From NCBI RefSeq assembly GCF_026642255.1, contig NZ_CP113264.1, forward strand, positions 806,001 through 870,000: a stretch of 64,000 nt of DNA. The letters run 5' to 3'. Shown here piece by piece: positions 53,420 to 62,459 of the stretch. Source of the DNA: Streptomonospora nanhaiensis (GTDB lineage: Bacteria; Actinomycetota; Actinomycetes; Streptosporangiales; Streptosporangiaceae). The translations under genes were made by a program, and so were the position numbers. The first letter of the stretch is position 1. Each line of letters begins with the position of its first letter. The notes under the pieces were generated by a model, which made no database searches, was not told the DNA's origin, and saw only the letters and a program-made list of their open reading frames with translations.

Positions 53420-54649
53420 ATGACGGAAGACGCGCTCACTGACCCGGGGAGTCGAGGCGTGACGGATCTGCTCGCCGCTGCCGCCCCGACCGCCGCACCC
53501 GGTGCGGGAACCCTGCTCCGGCTCCTGCGGGACGGCCGGCCGCGCACCCGCTCGGAACTGGCCTCGGTGACCGGCCTGGCCCGCTCGACCGTCACCCAGC
53601 GCGTGGACGCCCTGCTCGCCAGCGGGCTCATCGGCCCCGCGGGCGAGGCCGTCTCGACCGGCGGCCGGCCCCCGACGACCTTCTCGTTCCGACCCGGGGC
53701 CCGCGTCGTCCTCGCCGCCGACCTCGGCGCCACCCACGCCCGCCTCGCGCTCACGGACATGTCGGGGACCGTGCTGGCCGAGGAGCGCGCCGACCTGGAC
53801 ATAGCGCTGGGGCCCGAGACCGTCCTGGACTGGGTCGTCGGCAACGGCAGGGACCTGCTCGAGGGGGCGGGCCGCCGGGTCGGCGAACTCCTCGGCCTGG
53901 GGATCGGCCTGCCCGGCCCCGTCCAGCACTCCACCGGGCGCGCCGTCAACCCGCCGATCATGCCCGGTTGGGACAACTTCGACGTGCCCGGCCACGTGCG
54001 CGGCCGGCTCGACGTGCCGGTCCTGGTGGACAACGACGTCAACATCATGGCGATCGGCGAGCACCACACCGCCTGGCCGGACGCCAGCCACCTCATGTTC
54101 GTCAAGGTCGCCACCGGCATCGGCTGCGGCATCGTCAGCGAGGGCAGCGTCTACCGGGGCGCACAGGGGGCCGCCGGGGACATGGGGCACATCCACGTGC
54201 CCAGCGGCGGCGACAAGCCCTGCCGCTGCGGCAACACCGGCTGCCTGGAAGCCGTCGCCAGCGGCGCGGCCCTGGCCGCCGCGCTCACCGGGGCGGGCGT
54301 CCCGGCGTCGGGGGCCCGCGACGTCGTGGAGCTCTCCCGCAACGGGTCGGTCCCCGCACTGCGCGCCCTGCGCCAGGCCGGGCGCGACATCGGGGAGGTC
54401 CTCGCCGCCTCCGTCAACATGTTCAACCCGTCGGTCATCGTGATCGGCGGCGCGCTCGCCCTCGCGGGCGACCACCTCCTCGCCGGGGTCCGCGAGATCA
54501 TCTACCAGCGCTCACTGCCCCTGGCCACCGAGCACCTGAGCATCGTCTCCTCCCGGGCCGGGGAGGGCGCGGGCGTGGTCGGCGCGGCCGTCATGGTCAT
54601 CGAGCACTGCCTGAGCCCCCGCCACGCCGACACCCTCGTCAACGGCTGA
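53420..54649 (+). CDS. ROK-family transcriptional regulator
   Basis: A 409-residue regulator with an N-terminal winged helix (LLRLLRDGRPRTRSELASVTGLARSTVTQRVDAL, residues about 33-66) and a ROK sugar-binding domain: LAADLGATHARLALTD, GIGLPGPVQHSTGR, VDNDVNIMAIGEHH, FVKVATGIGCGIV, and zinc site GHIHVPSGGDKPCRCGNTGC. It probably represses the divergent carbohydrate operon and is released by the sugar or its phosphate. Start ATG 53420; the intergenic region holds a matching palindrome. Confidence 0.9.
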   Translation: MTEDALTDPGSRGVTDLLAAAAPTAAPGAGTLLRLLRDGRPRTRSELASVTGLARSTVTQRVDALLASGLIGPAGEAVSTGGRPPTTFSFRPGARVVLAADLGATHARLALTDMSGTVLAEERADLDIALGPETVLDWVVGNGRDLLEGAGRRVGELLGLGIGLPGPVQHSTGRAVNPPIMPGWDNFDVPGHVRGRLDVPVLVDNDVNIMAIGEHHTAWPDASHLMFVKVATGIGCGIVSEGSVYRGAQGAAGDMGHIHVPSGGDKPCRCGNTGCLEAVASGAALAAALTGAGVPASGARDVVELSRNGSVPALRALRQAGRDIGEVLAASVNMFNPSVIVIGGALALAGDHLLAGVREIIYQRSLPLATEHLSIVSSRAGEGAGVVGAAVMVIEHCLSPRHADTLVNG

Positions 54650-54757
54650 CGGGAGGCCCTGCCGACGCGGAGCGCGGGCCGCTCCACTCGCCCACGGCCC
54701 TGGCCGACCTACCCGGTCAGAGCCAGGGGGCGACGGCACTGGGGAGACGGAAACTCG

Positions 54758-54773
54758 CTCCTCCTGGGAGGAG
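54758..54773. terminator. Small hairpin between ROK and immunity genes
   Basis: CTCCTCC-TG-GGAGGAG, between convergent genes, followed by an A-rich stretch that reads as a U run on the minus strand, where it could end the toxin-immunity transcript. Confidence 0.5.
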
Positions 54774-54798
54774 TAAAGCTTAAAACAGGGCGAAGGCT

Positions 54799-55260
54799 TC
54801 AGTTCCCACGGGCAGAATTTGCCTCATCGATCTTTTCTTGCAACCAGGCCGGCGTGAAATCTTCGCTCCTGGGAAAGAGTTTTATGTCTCTGGCGTACTC
54901 GTTCAGGTCTGGGCCAAAGAGGAATTTAGGAGGATCTTCATAGTTGAATTCAGAACGATAAGTCCCCTCACTCCAAAGCTTCAGTTTGAAGGAGAACCAC
55001 GTTCCTTCGTTCTCCTTGTACATCCCGGCCCTAAGTTTCATGCACTTCATCCCCGAGTCGGGGGGGAGGTCTGTTCGTACGATTTCCCCGTCCTCCTGCT
55101 CGACCTCAATAAATTCATCGGCAGAAAGTCCCATTATTTCTACGTGATAGATGGCTGCCTTCCAGTTGGGGGGGAAGTATTTCGGAAGGCTGGATGCGAT
55201 CGACACGAGCGCTTCCTGCTGTTCGAGTGGGCCCATGTGGCCTCTTTTTGTTCCATACAC
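54799..55260 (-). CDS. YezG-type immunity protein
   Basis: A 153-residue protein with the YezG/DUF600 pattern: EQQEALVSIASSLPKYFPPNWKAA, IMGLSADEF, WFSFKLKLWSEGTYRSEFNYE, then KLFPRSEDFTPAWLQEKIDEA. Family members neutralise nuclease toxins such as YeeF. It starts at GTG 55260 (AGGGAG upstream; ATG 55236 also possible) and follows the toxin gene after 10 bases. Codon use is far more AT-rich than the chromosome, like the toxin tip, so both were acquired as a unit. Confidence 0.8.
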   Translation of the reverse strand: MYGTKRGHMGPLEQQEALVSIASSLPKYFPPNWKAAIYHVEIMGLSADEFIEVEQEDGEIVRTDLPPDSGMKCMKLRAGMYKENEGTWFSFKLKLWSEGTYRSEFNYEDPPKFLFGPDLNEYARDIKLFPRSEDFTPAWLQEKIDEANSARGN

Positions 55261-55270
55261 GATTTACTCC

Positions 55271-58200
55271 CTATGTGAGGTCGGGGGCGTTTGGGTAGGT
55301 GCGCCGTCGTTGTCGGTGGCCGTTGATGGAGTATTCGACAAGAATTGCACTGGGTGGTGGATCCAGGATTTCCATAACCTTTCCGTTTTTAGTTTTTATC
55401 TCGAAGTGAGGCAAGTCTGGGTCGTAGACCTGGCTCACTCTAACATGAATATTTGGAGGCTGGGGGCCGCTTTTTGCGCATTGCTCCCAGTAGTCTACCT
55501 CGGCTTGCCAAGCTGGATCTTCGAGCTTGCTTCTCGGGTAATCGAAGTCGCCCTTCAGGACGGATAGCATGTACGTCTCGAAGTTCCTGTAGGAGGCATT
55601 GAGCGCCCAGTCGTTCATCTGGTGCTTGTTTACCTCCTCCATCATGGCAACCTGATTTAGGCGTTCTGGGATTCCCCCGTACTCTGAAACTCCTACAATA
55701 TGACCACCGTTCCACTTGGTCAGCTCGAACTGAGGGGCCTGTGTTGATCCGGGATATTTTTCCGGATTCTGTGAAAAATCTTCCTTCAGGATCTCGTTGT
55801 AGGCCTTGTAGTACCGCTCGGCGGCCGTTCTGACGGCTGTATCTTCTTTGGAAATCCTCTCCGCTCTGTCCTCCGTGAAGTGCCCGTCGAAGAACAGGTT
55901 TCGACCGCGTGAATTTGTCTCGAAAACGAAGGTGGTGTTCTTTGTTGTAATGTGATATGCGGTGTTCGGTCTTGGGTTTCCTAGTTCAGGGTGCGCCTTG
56001 GTTTCGTATGGCGCTTGCATTTCAATTTTTCGGATTTCTCCATGTGTGTCTGTTGTGTAGACGCCCCGATGTTTGCCGTCCTTGTCGTAGACATCGTATT
56101 TGGTGTCGGGTGACAGGATTTGGTTGTCGCCGAATCTCTCGTTGGACGCCGGGGACAGTTCATGGCTTGCATTGATGGGCTCGTCCGACAGGTCTCCTTC
56201 GGGTTTTACAGGTTTGGCCCCTTCGTTCACCCCGGGGCCGGATTCACCCAAGTCCTCGATGAATCTTGCTCGACTGAACCTGGCGGTCAACGGTTCCGCA
56301 GGTGTTGTAGAAGAACCTTCTGAGGAGTTTTGCGTTTCCTGACTGCCGGAAGAGCTGTTTTCTGAATCCTGGGTTGGTGCGGAGTCGCCGCCGTCGGCGC
56401 TGTTGCGGACGTCCGGGGTCCGGTCCCGCATGTCGGCCCCGTGCCGGTCGTTCGGTACTTCGTGCCGGTTCTCGGGGCCGTCCCCGTGCAGGTTCCGCGC
56501 ATCCGGGTCGGTACGCGTGTCCCGTTCCCCCACCCGGTCGCCGTCGGATCCGCGTCCGGTGCTGTCGGCCAGGTTCACCGTCCGGTCGGGGGGCGACACG
56601 GGGACGTCGCGCCCGGCGGTCAGGGTGTCGTCGCCCCGCCCTCCCACACCGGCGGGGACCCGGTCGCCGGCGCCCTCGGGGCCGTCGAAGAGCTCGGCCG
56701 CGGTCCAGTGACCCTCCTCGGAGCCCCTGGGGCCGTTCGGGTCGGTCTGGGACTCCCGCGCGACCTCCACGATCCGCTGCCGGTTGTCCCGATCGGCCGC
56801 GCGGTCGACCTCGGCCAGCTCCGGCTGCTCCACGATGTCGAAGAACGCCTCGCTGTCGGCCAGCTGCTGGGCGGTGGGATCGACCGGCCGGGCGGGGTCC
56901 TGCCCGTCGCGGTCGTTCCGCGGCTGCGCGGGGCGTCCGGACCCGCCCGGCGCACCGGGACGGCCGCCGGTCTCCGAGGACTCCCCGCCGCTGTCGGAGG
57001 CGGACGCCCACCGGTCCAGGTGGGTCTGGAGCTCCGTCCACTGCGCCGGGCTGTAGTCGCCCCGGTCGAAGGAGCTCGCGTCCAGGCTCGCGATCGGGGA
57101 GTGCACGCCCCCGTAGTTCGGGATCCCGGCGGGCAGGTTCACCTCCACGTCCGTGCCCGAACCGGAGTCCGAGCCGCCACCGCGTCCGCCCATACCGTCG
57201 ACGATGGCCATACCGCGCCAGGCCATCAGCGGCACGCCCACGACCGAGCCCACGCCCGTCGCGGTCAGGGCGGCGCCGCCGACCATCGCGACGATGTTGA
57301 GCGCGGCGGTGCCGATGACGTACCCGGGGCGCTCGCCCCACTCCTCCCAGGGCACCACCGAGTGGGCCAGGTCCTTCCACGCCGAGCCGAGAGCGTCCCC
57401 GCCGGCCCAACCCCAGCTGTCGGACTCGCCGTCGTACATGCCCACCAGGGAGGCCACGGACTGGACGTTGCCCTCGTGGTACTCCCACAGGGCGTCGCCC
57501 CAGGACGCCTGGAACCACCCCTCGGAGCTGTGCATGCCCAGCATCGCCCCGGTGCCCTCGACCGCTCCGACCCCGAAGTCCCACACCGCTGCCCCGGCGT
57601 CGACCCACCAGTGCTCGTCGGTGGTGGCCCCGCCCATGTCCCACTCGGTGGCCAGGTCCGACAGGCTGTCCTCGTACCCGTGGTAGAACACGTCGGGGTC
57701 CAGCTCGCCGCCGCCGGAGGGCATCGCCTCGAACCCGGTGCGGTCGGGGACGTAGTGGTTGATCTGGTTGGCGCAGTCGCGCTCGGCCGCCTCGTAGTCC
57801 TCGATGATGCCGGTGCCCTCGCTGATGAGGCGGCTGTTCTCCTCCACGTCGGGGCTCTCGCCGATGCCGAAGAAACCGGCCACGCCCTCGGCGTCGCGCC
57901 AGTCGTCGCCCTTGGCGTCGATGCGGGCCCGGAACGCGTAGGCCTCGGTGCGCAGGGAGTTCCAGCGCCTCTTGATGCCGCGCAGGTCCTCGGCGAAGTT
58001 CTCCAGCGCGTTCGCGGCGTTGTTCAGACCGGTCAGGACATCGTCGCCGTCACGGGCCACGGGGCCCAGGACCGTGTAGAGCTCGTCCGCCTCGGGGGCC
58101 TTGTAGCTGGACGTGAGCGCGCCCCAGGACGAGTCGATGTCGTTCCCTGTGTCGGCCACCGACTGGCCGGCGGTGCGGAGGGCGGCGGCGAGGGTCTCGA

Positions 58201-58333
58201 TGTAGCCGGGGGAGGCGGTGGGGACGGGGAAGGTCGCGGGGCTGATCTTGTCGTCCCCGTCCGTGAGCATGCTGACCTGCTCATCGGTGGTCAGGGGCGT
58301 GGTCGAGGTCGGCACGTCTGGTGCTGGGGGCAC
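55271..58333 (-). CDS. Polymorphic toxin: WXG/LXG-type N-terminus and DNA/RNA non-specific endonuclease-like C-terminus
   Basis: A 1020-residue protein. Residues 1-200 are helical with an SSWG turn, as in type VII-secreted toxins; about 315-375 is hydrophobic (VIGTAALNIVAMVGGAALTA); 400-650 is a disordered linker rich in Asp, Gly and Arg. From about 655 the coding becomes AT-rich. The C-terminus has the endonuclease pattern NGGHIVG (His878), GIPERLNQVAMMEEVN, QMNDWALNASYRNFE, as in the Endonuclease_NS_2 group. It should degrade nucleic acid in competitors after secretion. No signal peptide. Paired with a YezG-type immunity gene. Start ATG 58333. Confidence 0.8.
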   Translation of the reverse strand: MPPAPDVPTSTTPLTTDEQVSMLTDGDDKISPATFPVPTASPGYIETLAAALRTAGQSVADTGNDIDSSWGALTSSYKAPEADELYTVLGPVARDGDDVLTGLNNAANALENFAEDLRGIKRRWNSLRTEAYAFRARIDAKGDDWRDAEGVAGFFGIGESPDVEENSRLISEGTGIIEDYEAAERDCANQINHYVPDRTGFEAMPSGGGELDPDVFYHGYEDSLSDLATEWDMGGATTDEHWWVDAGAAVWDFGVGAVEGTGAMLGMHSSEGWFQASWGDALWEYHEGNVQSVASLVGMYDGESDSWGWAGGDALGSAWKDLAHSVVPWEEWGERPGYVIGTAALNIVAMVGGAALTATGVGSVVGVPLMAWRGMAIVDGMGGRGGGSDSGSGTDVEVNLPAGIPNYGGVHSPIASLDASSFDRGDYSPAQWTELQTHLDRWASASDSGGESSETGGRPGAPGGSGRPAQPRNDRDGQDPARPVDPTAQQLADSEAFFDIVEQPELAEVDRAADRDNRQRIVEVARESQTDPNGPRGSEEGHWTAAELFDGPEGAGDRVPAGVGGRGDDTLTAGRDVPVSPPDRTVNLADSTGRGSDGDRVGERDTRTDPDARNLHGDGPENRHEVPNDRHGADMRDRTPDVRNSADGGDSAPTQDSENSSSGSQETQNSSEGSSTTPAEPLTARFSRARFIEDLGESGPGVNEGAKPVKPEGDLSDEPINASHELSPASNERFGDNQILSPDTKYDVYDKDGKHRGVYTTDTHGEIRKIEMQAPYETKAHPELGNPRPNTAYHITTKNTTFVFETNSRGRNLFFDGHFTEDRAERISKEDTAVRTAAERYYKAYNEILKEDFSQNPEKYPGSTQAPQFELTKWNGGHIVGVSEYGGIPERLNQVAMMEEVNKHQMNDWALNASYRNFETYMLSVLKGDFDYPRSKLEDPAWQAEVDYWEQCAKSGPQPPNIHVRVSQVYDPDLPHFEIKTKNGKVMEILDPPPSAILVEYSINGHRQRRRTYPNAPDLT

Positions 58334-58382
58334 AGGTGTACTCCGGGGGAGGGGGTTCCGGGGAGGGCGGGACGGGTCGGGG

Positions 58383-58757
58383 TCAGACGAGCTGGGCGTT
58401 CCCCGGACCGGGCGGGGGCGGCGGCGGGTCGGGCACGACGCCCGCGTTCTGCTGGGCCTCCAGCGCCATCGTCCGGTTCCCCTCGACGTAGGCGGTGGTG
58501 GCCTCGCTGGTCTGCCGGACGGCGTTGGAGGTCAGGGCGAGCATGTCGCCCATGAGGCCGAAGTAGTGTCCGGCGAACTCACCCAGGGCGATCCCGATGG
58601 GGGCGCTGTTGATGTGTGTGCTGAGGGAGGTGACACGCTGCTCGATCGTCTCCATGTCACCGAACAGGCCCTCGCCCCCTCCCTCCTCGCCGAGGTAGGA
58701 CATGGTGGTGGTGAGCACGGCGCCGACCTCTGCCGGCTGAATGTTCCAAGCGGTCAC
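58383..58757 (-). CDS. Small helical ESX/WXG100-like protein
   Basis: A 124-residue protein: two long helices (PAEVGAVLTTTMSYLGEE; VRQTSEATTAYVEGNRTMAL) with a GEF turn region, then a Pro-rich end (PPPPPPGPG). No cysteines or signal peptide. Size and position directly before a WXG-type toxin suggest a secretion partner or chaperone that forms a helical bundle with the toxin's N-terminus. A WxG motif is not clear. Start ATG 58757, 49 bases upstream of the toxin. Confidence 0.65.
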   Translation of the reverse strand: MTAWNIQPAEVGAVLTTTMSYLGEEGGGEGLFGDMETIEQRVTSLSTHINSAPIGIALGEFAGHYFGLMGDMLALTSNAVRQTSEATTAYVEGNRTMALEAQQNAGVVPDPPPPPPGPGNAQLV

Positions 58758-58776
58758 GGTGTCCTCCGGTCACTGG

Positions 58777-59097
58777 TCACGGGGGCGGGGTCTGCGGGCG
58801 GGGACGGAAGCTCTCGGGACGGAACACCTCCGCGTCGGCGGCGTCGCCGGGGCCGGGCGGAGGGGCGGCCTGGGCCTGGGCGGCCTCGACGGCGTGGAGC
58901 AGCCGGTTCAGCGCCGGGCGGGTCCGCGCGAGGTCGGTGCGGGCGCGCAGGCGCATGTACTCGGAGGTCCGTTGGAGCCCGAGGACGTGGAGCGGTGCGG
59001 AGGGTTCCGCGGCCGGATCCTCGTCCCCTTCCCGTTCCCGTGCGCCCGGGGACGGCGTCCCGCCGTCGTGGTCGGGGGACACATGGGCGAACTTCAC
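58777..59097 (-). CDS. Hypothetical protein, first gene of the toxin operon
   Basis: A 106-residue protein starting at GTG 59097 behind a very strong GGGAGGGGG site. The first 35 residues are charged and disordered (DHDGGTPSPGAREREGDEDP), then helical (LGLQRTSEYMRLRARTDLART, LNRLLHAVEAAQAQ), and the end is Pro-rich. It lies 19 bases before the small helical gene. Probably another partner in the toxin secretion module. No family recognised. Confidence 0.6.
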   Translation of the reverse strand: MKFAHVSPDHDGGTPSPGAREREGDEDPAAEPSAPLHVLGLQRTSEYMRLRARTDLARTRPALNRLLHAVEAAQAQAAPPPGPGDAADAEVFRPESFRPRPQTPPP

Positions 59098-59565
59098 CGG
59101 AGTCCCCCTCCCGGAGGCGCCGCGACGACGGACACGGGCGGGGTGCGCGGACTCCGGGGCGTCGGGAACGTCGTGCGTCTCACGGGGCGGTCGCCTCTCT
59201 CCAGGTGTGGGACAGCCTTCTCGCGGACCGGTCCGGCCACTGCGGTGAGCCTTCACCGTTCGACAGATGCGACGTACGGAATGTAGGCATAGTTCCTTTT
59301 TAGCGTGCTCCACCGACACCCGGGGGAGCGGACGGGAGGGGACGATTCGCCCACGGATACGGGGTTGAGGGAACCCGGCCGGCATCGGCTCTGGTCAGGC
59401 GGGGGCCGACCGGCAAGAACCGGCCCGAGACCCTCCTGGGACTGTGTCCCGGGCCACGCCGGTGTGGCCGGGAGCGGCCACGCGGAAGGGGCGGAGCCGG
59501 TCGGCTCCGCCCCTCGCGCACTGCTCGTCACCTGCGTGCCACACGTCCCTCTCGGGAGGAGGCGC
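59098..59565. other. Intergenic region upstream of the toxin operon
   Basis: 468 bases. Near 59280-59310 is an AT-rich patch (CATAGTTCCTTTTTAG on the plus strand) that could be the toxin operon promoter. The right end carries the terminator at 59487-59514. No gene seen. Confidence 0.5.
59487..59514 (-). terminator. Terminator of the DUF6069-like gene
   Basis: AGGGGCGGAGCC-GGTC-GGCTCCGCCCCT, perfect 12-base-pair stem with a 4-base loop, 51 bases past the stop. Confidence 0.75.
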
Positions 59566-60294
59566 CTACAGGGTCCTCGGGTCCTGGCGGGCCCGTTCCT
59601 CCCTGATCTGCTCCACCCTGGCCTGCTCCTCCTCCGCGTCCTGGTCCTGAGCACGCACCTGGGTGCGGTGGTACTCCTCCTGGCTCACGGAGGGCAGGAT
59701 GCCCTCGTGCTTCAGGGCAGGCTCCTCGGGGTGGGCGGGAACCACGTGTTCCTGGTCCTCGCGGGGTCGCGGCGGGGTCTCCCCGATGGGGCTGACGGTC
59801 GCCCCGGGCGTCTGCGCGGCCTGCATGCTCTGGGCCGTCGTGGGCGCGCCGGGCCGCCGCCTGTTGAGCGTGGAGGTGCGCCCCACGCTCCGCAGCAGGG
59901 TGATGATCACGACGCCGGTGACCAGGTTGATCACCGCCGTCCCGCCCTGGCTGGCGGTCTCGTCGCCCTGGCTGAACGGGGCCACGGCCGCGATCGCGGT
60001 CGCCAGACCGACGATCCAGGCGAAGAAGGTCCCCGCCTTCGGGGCCGAGAGCAGCAGCAGGTGCATCAGAGCGGTGGCGAGCAGGGCCGCGACAGCGGCC
60101 ATGAGCGCGTATGCGACGGTGCTCGCGTCGCCCAGGTTCCCCGCCTCCTCCGGTGCGAGCACCGGTACGTCGAACACCCCGCGGAAAACCAGGGCGCCCG
60201 CGAAGATCACCAGAGCCGCGACGACCGCGGTGGCGAGGCCACCCGACCAGAGACGCGTGGTGTTGACGGGTCGTTCTCTTCCGAACTCGGTCAT
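59566..60294 (-). CDS. Four-helix membrane protein (DUF6069-like)
   Basis: A 242-residue membrane protein. Four helices: LWSGGLATAVVAALVIFAGALVF, TVAYALMAAVAALLATALMHLL, AGTFFAWIVGLATAIAAVAPF and GTAVINLVTGVVIITLLRSV. The C-terminal 90 residues are charged and disordered (RAQDQDAEEEQARVEQIREER). The layout matches actinobacterial DUF6069 proteins as I remember them; function unknown. Start ATG 60294 behind GGGGG. Divergent from alr. Confidence 0.7.
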   Translation of the reverse strand: MTEFGRERPVNTTRLWSGGLATAVVAALVIFAGALVFRGVFDVPVLAPEEAGNLGDASTVAYALMAAVAALLATALMHLLLLSAPKAGTFFAWIVGLATAIAAVAPFSQGDETASQGGTAVINLVTGVVIITLLRSVGRTSTLNRRRPGAPTTAQSMQAAQTPGATVSPIGETPPRPREDQEHVVPAHPEEPALKHEGILPSVSQEEYHRTQVRAQDQDAEEEQARVEQIREERARQDPRTL

Positions 60295-60487
60295 GCCGGT
60301 ACCCCCTGATACGGCTTCGAGGCCGGTCATACCCCGCATTCCCCCGTTTACTACGAGTGACCATGAAAAACGGCAAGTTACCTGGTCAACCGGCATGAAT
60401 CAGCCTCCGGCCGAGGCGCCCGGCCCCGGGCGCGGACCACATACCCGCAGCTCCACACGGGTCTCCCACACGTGGAACACTGGGGAC

Positions 60488-61618
60488 ATGGCTCACTTCG
60501 CGCACGCTCGCGTCGACCTGGACGCGCTCACCTCCAACGCCCGCCTGCTCCGCGAGCACGCGGGCGGCACCCCGTTGATGGGTGTGGTCAAGGCCGACGG
60601 CTACGGGCACGGGATGCTCCCCGCCGCGCGGGCCCTGATCGCGGGCGGCGCGTCCTGGCTGGGCACGGCCCTCATCGGCGAGGCCCTCCAGCTCCGCCGG
60701 GCCGGGATCACCGTCCCGGTCCTGGCCTGGATCATCCCCCCGGGCGAACCCGTCGGAGAGGCCGTCGGTGCCGACATCGACCTCGGGGTGAGCGACCGCG
60801 CGGTCCTGGACGAGGTCGTCTCCGAGGCCCGCCGCCTCGGCCGCACCGCCCGCGTCCAGCTCAAGATCGACACCGGCCTCAACCGGGGCGGCGTGAGCGC
60901 GGCGGACTGGGCGGAGCTGACCGAGGCCGCGGCCCGCGCCGAGGACGACGGACACCTGCGCGTCTCCGGGATCTGGTCGCACTTCGCCTGCGCGGACGAG
61001 CCCGGCCACCCGTCGATCGGCCTCCAGCTCTCCAACTTCCACGAGGCGCTGGAGATCGCCGACAAGGTCGGCCTGGCCCCCGAGGTCCGGCACATCGCGA
61101 ACTCGGCTGCGCTGCTCACCCTGCCCGAGACGCGCTTCGATCTCGTGCGCGGCGGGATCGCGAGTTACGGCCTGTCCCCAATCCCCGATTTCTCCTTGCC
61201 CGGATTGCGGCCCGCCATGACCCTGCGCTCCCGCGTCGCCCTCACCAAGCGCGTGGGGGCGGGGAGCGGGGTCTCCTACGGCCACCGCTACGTCACCGAC
61301 CGCGAGACCACCCTGGCCCTGGTGCCGCTCGGCTACGCCGACGGGGTCCCCCGGGCCGCCACCAACAAGGGCCCCGTGCTCCTCGGGGACCGCGTCCGCA
61401 CCATCGCGGGAACAGTCTGCATGGACCAGTTCGTTCTCGATGTGGGGGACGACAGGGTGGAGGCCGGCGAGTACGCGGTACTGTTCGGCGACCCGGGGGA
61501 GACCCCGGGGGTCCCGACGGCCCAGGACTGGGCCGCGGTCCTGGACACGATCCCGTACGAGATCGTCACCAGGGTGGGCGCCCGGGTTCCGCGCGAGTAC
61601 GTCGGCGCGGGATCCTGA
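60488..61618 (+). CDS. alr: Alanine racemase
   Basis: A 376-residue PLP enzyme making D-alanine for peptidoglycan. The PLP lysine lies in GVVKADGYGHG; the catalytic tyrosine in GVSYGHRYV; the substrate loop is GTVCMDQFVLDVGDD; other landmarks are KIDTGLNRGG and HIANSAALL. Start ATG 60488. It heads the usual actinobacterial group alr-tsaE-tsaB-rimI-tsaD. Confidence 0.95.
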   Translation: MAHFAHARVDLDALTSNARLLREHAGGTPLMGVVKADGYGHGMLPAARALIAGGASWLGTALIGEALQLRRAGITVPVLAWIIPPGEPVGEAVGADIDLGVSDRAVLDEVVSEARRLGRTARVQLKIDTGLNRGGVSAADWAELTEAAARAEDDGHLRVSGIWSHFACADEPGHPSIGLQLSNFHEALEIADKVGLAPEVRHIANSAALLTLPETRFDLVRGGIASYGLSPIPDFSLPGLRPAMTLRSRVALTKRVGAGSGVSYGHRYVTDRETTLALVPLGYADGVPRAATNKGPVLLGDRVRTIAGTVCMDQFVLDVGDDRVEAGEYAVLFGDPGETPGVPTAQDWAAVLDTIPYEIVTRVGARVPREYVGAGS

Positions 61619-61826
61619 CCGGTCGCCGAGAACCGGTCACAGACGCCCCCCACCCCGCCTAACCTGGGTGAAGAGGTCACTTCCGGCACGCCCCGACGCA
61701 GGGGCGCCCCGGCGGTCCCGAACCCGTGCGGGCGGCGCCCGCGGGCCGACACGTCCCCGGCGTGACGCCCCGGCCCGGCGCGCCCGGCCACCGACCGACC
61801 ACATCCCACGACGAGCAGCGAGCCCG

Positions 61827-62447
61827 ATGACAGACGTGACAGCAACCACCGTGTCCACCGTCCGCGAGGTCACCGCCGCCACGGACGACGCCATGCGCGC
61901 CCTGGGCCGCGACCTCGCGGCCCTCACACGCCCCGGCGACCTGCTGATCCTGTCCGGGCCGCTCGGAGCGGGGAAGACCACCCTCACCCAGGGCCTCGGC
62001 GCGGGCCTCGGCGTGCGCGGGTCGGTCACCTCCCCGACCTTCGTCATCTCCCGCGTCCACCCGTCCCTGGTGGGCGGCCCCGCCCTCGTGCACGTGGACG
62101 CCTACCGGCTCGGCGGGCCGGACGAGATCGACGACATCGACCTCGACATGACCCTGCCCGACTCCGTCACCGTGGTCGAGTGGGGCGAGGGCGTCGCCGA
62201 GGAGCTGTCCGAGGACCGGCTGGAGATCCGGATCGAGCGGCACCGCGACGACTCCCGCACCGTGCACCTGCGCGCCGTCGGCCACCGGTGGGCCGGGGTC
62301 GAACTGCCCCGCGGGGAGGGCTCCGGTCCGACCCCCGTCCACGACGGGTCCCCCGGAGCCGCGGCTGCCGACGGCGCCGGCTCCGAGGAGGACACCCCGG
62401 CCGACGCTCCCATCGACCTGCCCGGCTCCGACGCCGGGCTCGGATAG
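61827..62447 (+). CDS. tsaE: tRNA threonylcarbamoyladenosine protein TsaE
   Basis: A 206-residue ATPase that powers the TsaBDE complex for t6A37 synthesis. P-loop LSGPLGAGKTTLTQG, then TSPTFVISRVHP, LVHVDAYRLGGPDEI and VTVVEWGEGV. The family is usually shorter; the extra 55 C-terminal residues are acidic and disordered (GSEEDTPADAPIDLP). Start ATG 61827. Followed by tsaB after 12 bases. Confidence 0.93.
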   Translation: MTDVTATTVSTVREVTAATDDAMRALGRDLAALTRPGDLLILSGPLGAGKTTLTQGLGAGLGVRGSVTSPTFVISRVHPSLVGGPALVHVDAYRLGGPDEIDDIDLDMTLPDSVTVVEWGEGVAEELSEDRLEIRIERHRDDSRTVHLRAVGHRWAGVELPRGEGSGPTPVHDGSPGAAAADGAGSEEDTPADAPIDLPGSDAGLG

Positions 62448-62459
62448 GCGGAAAAACCC

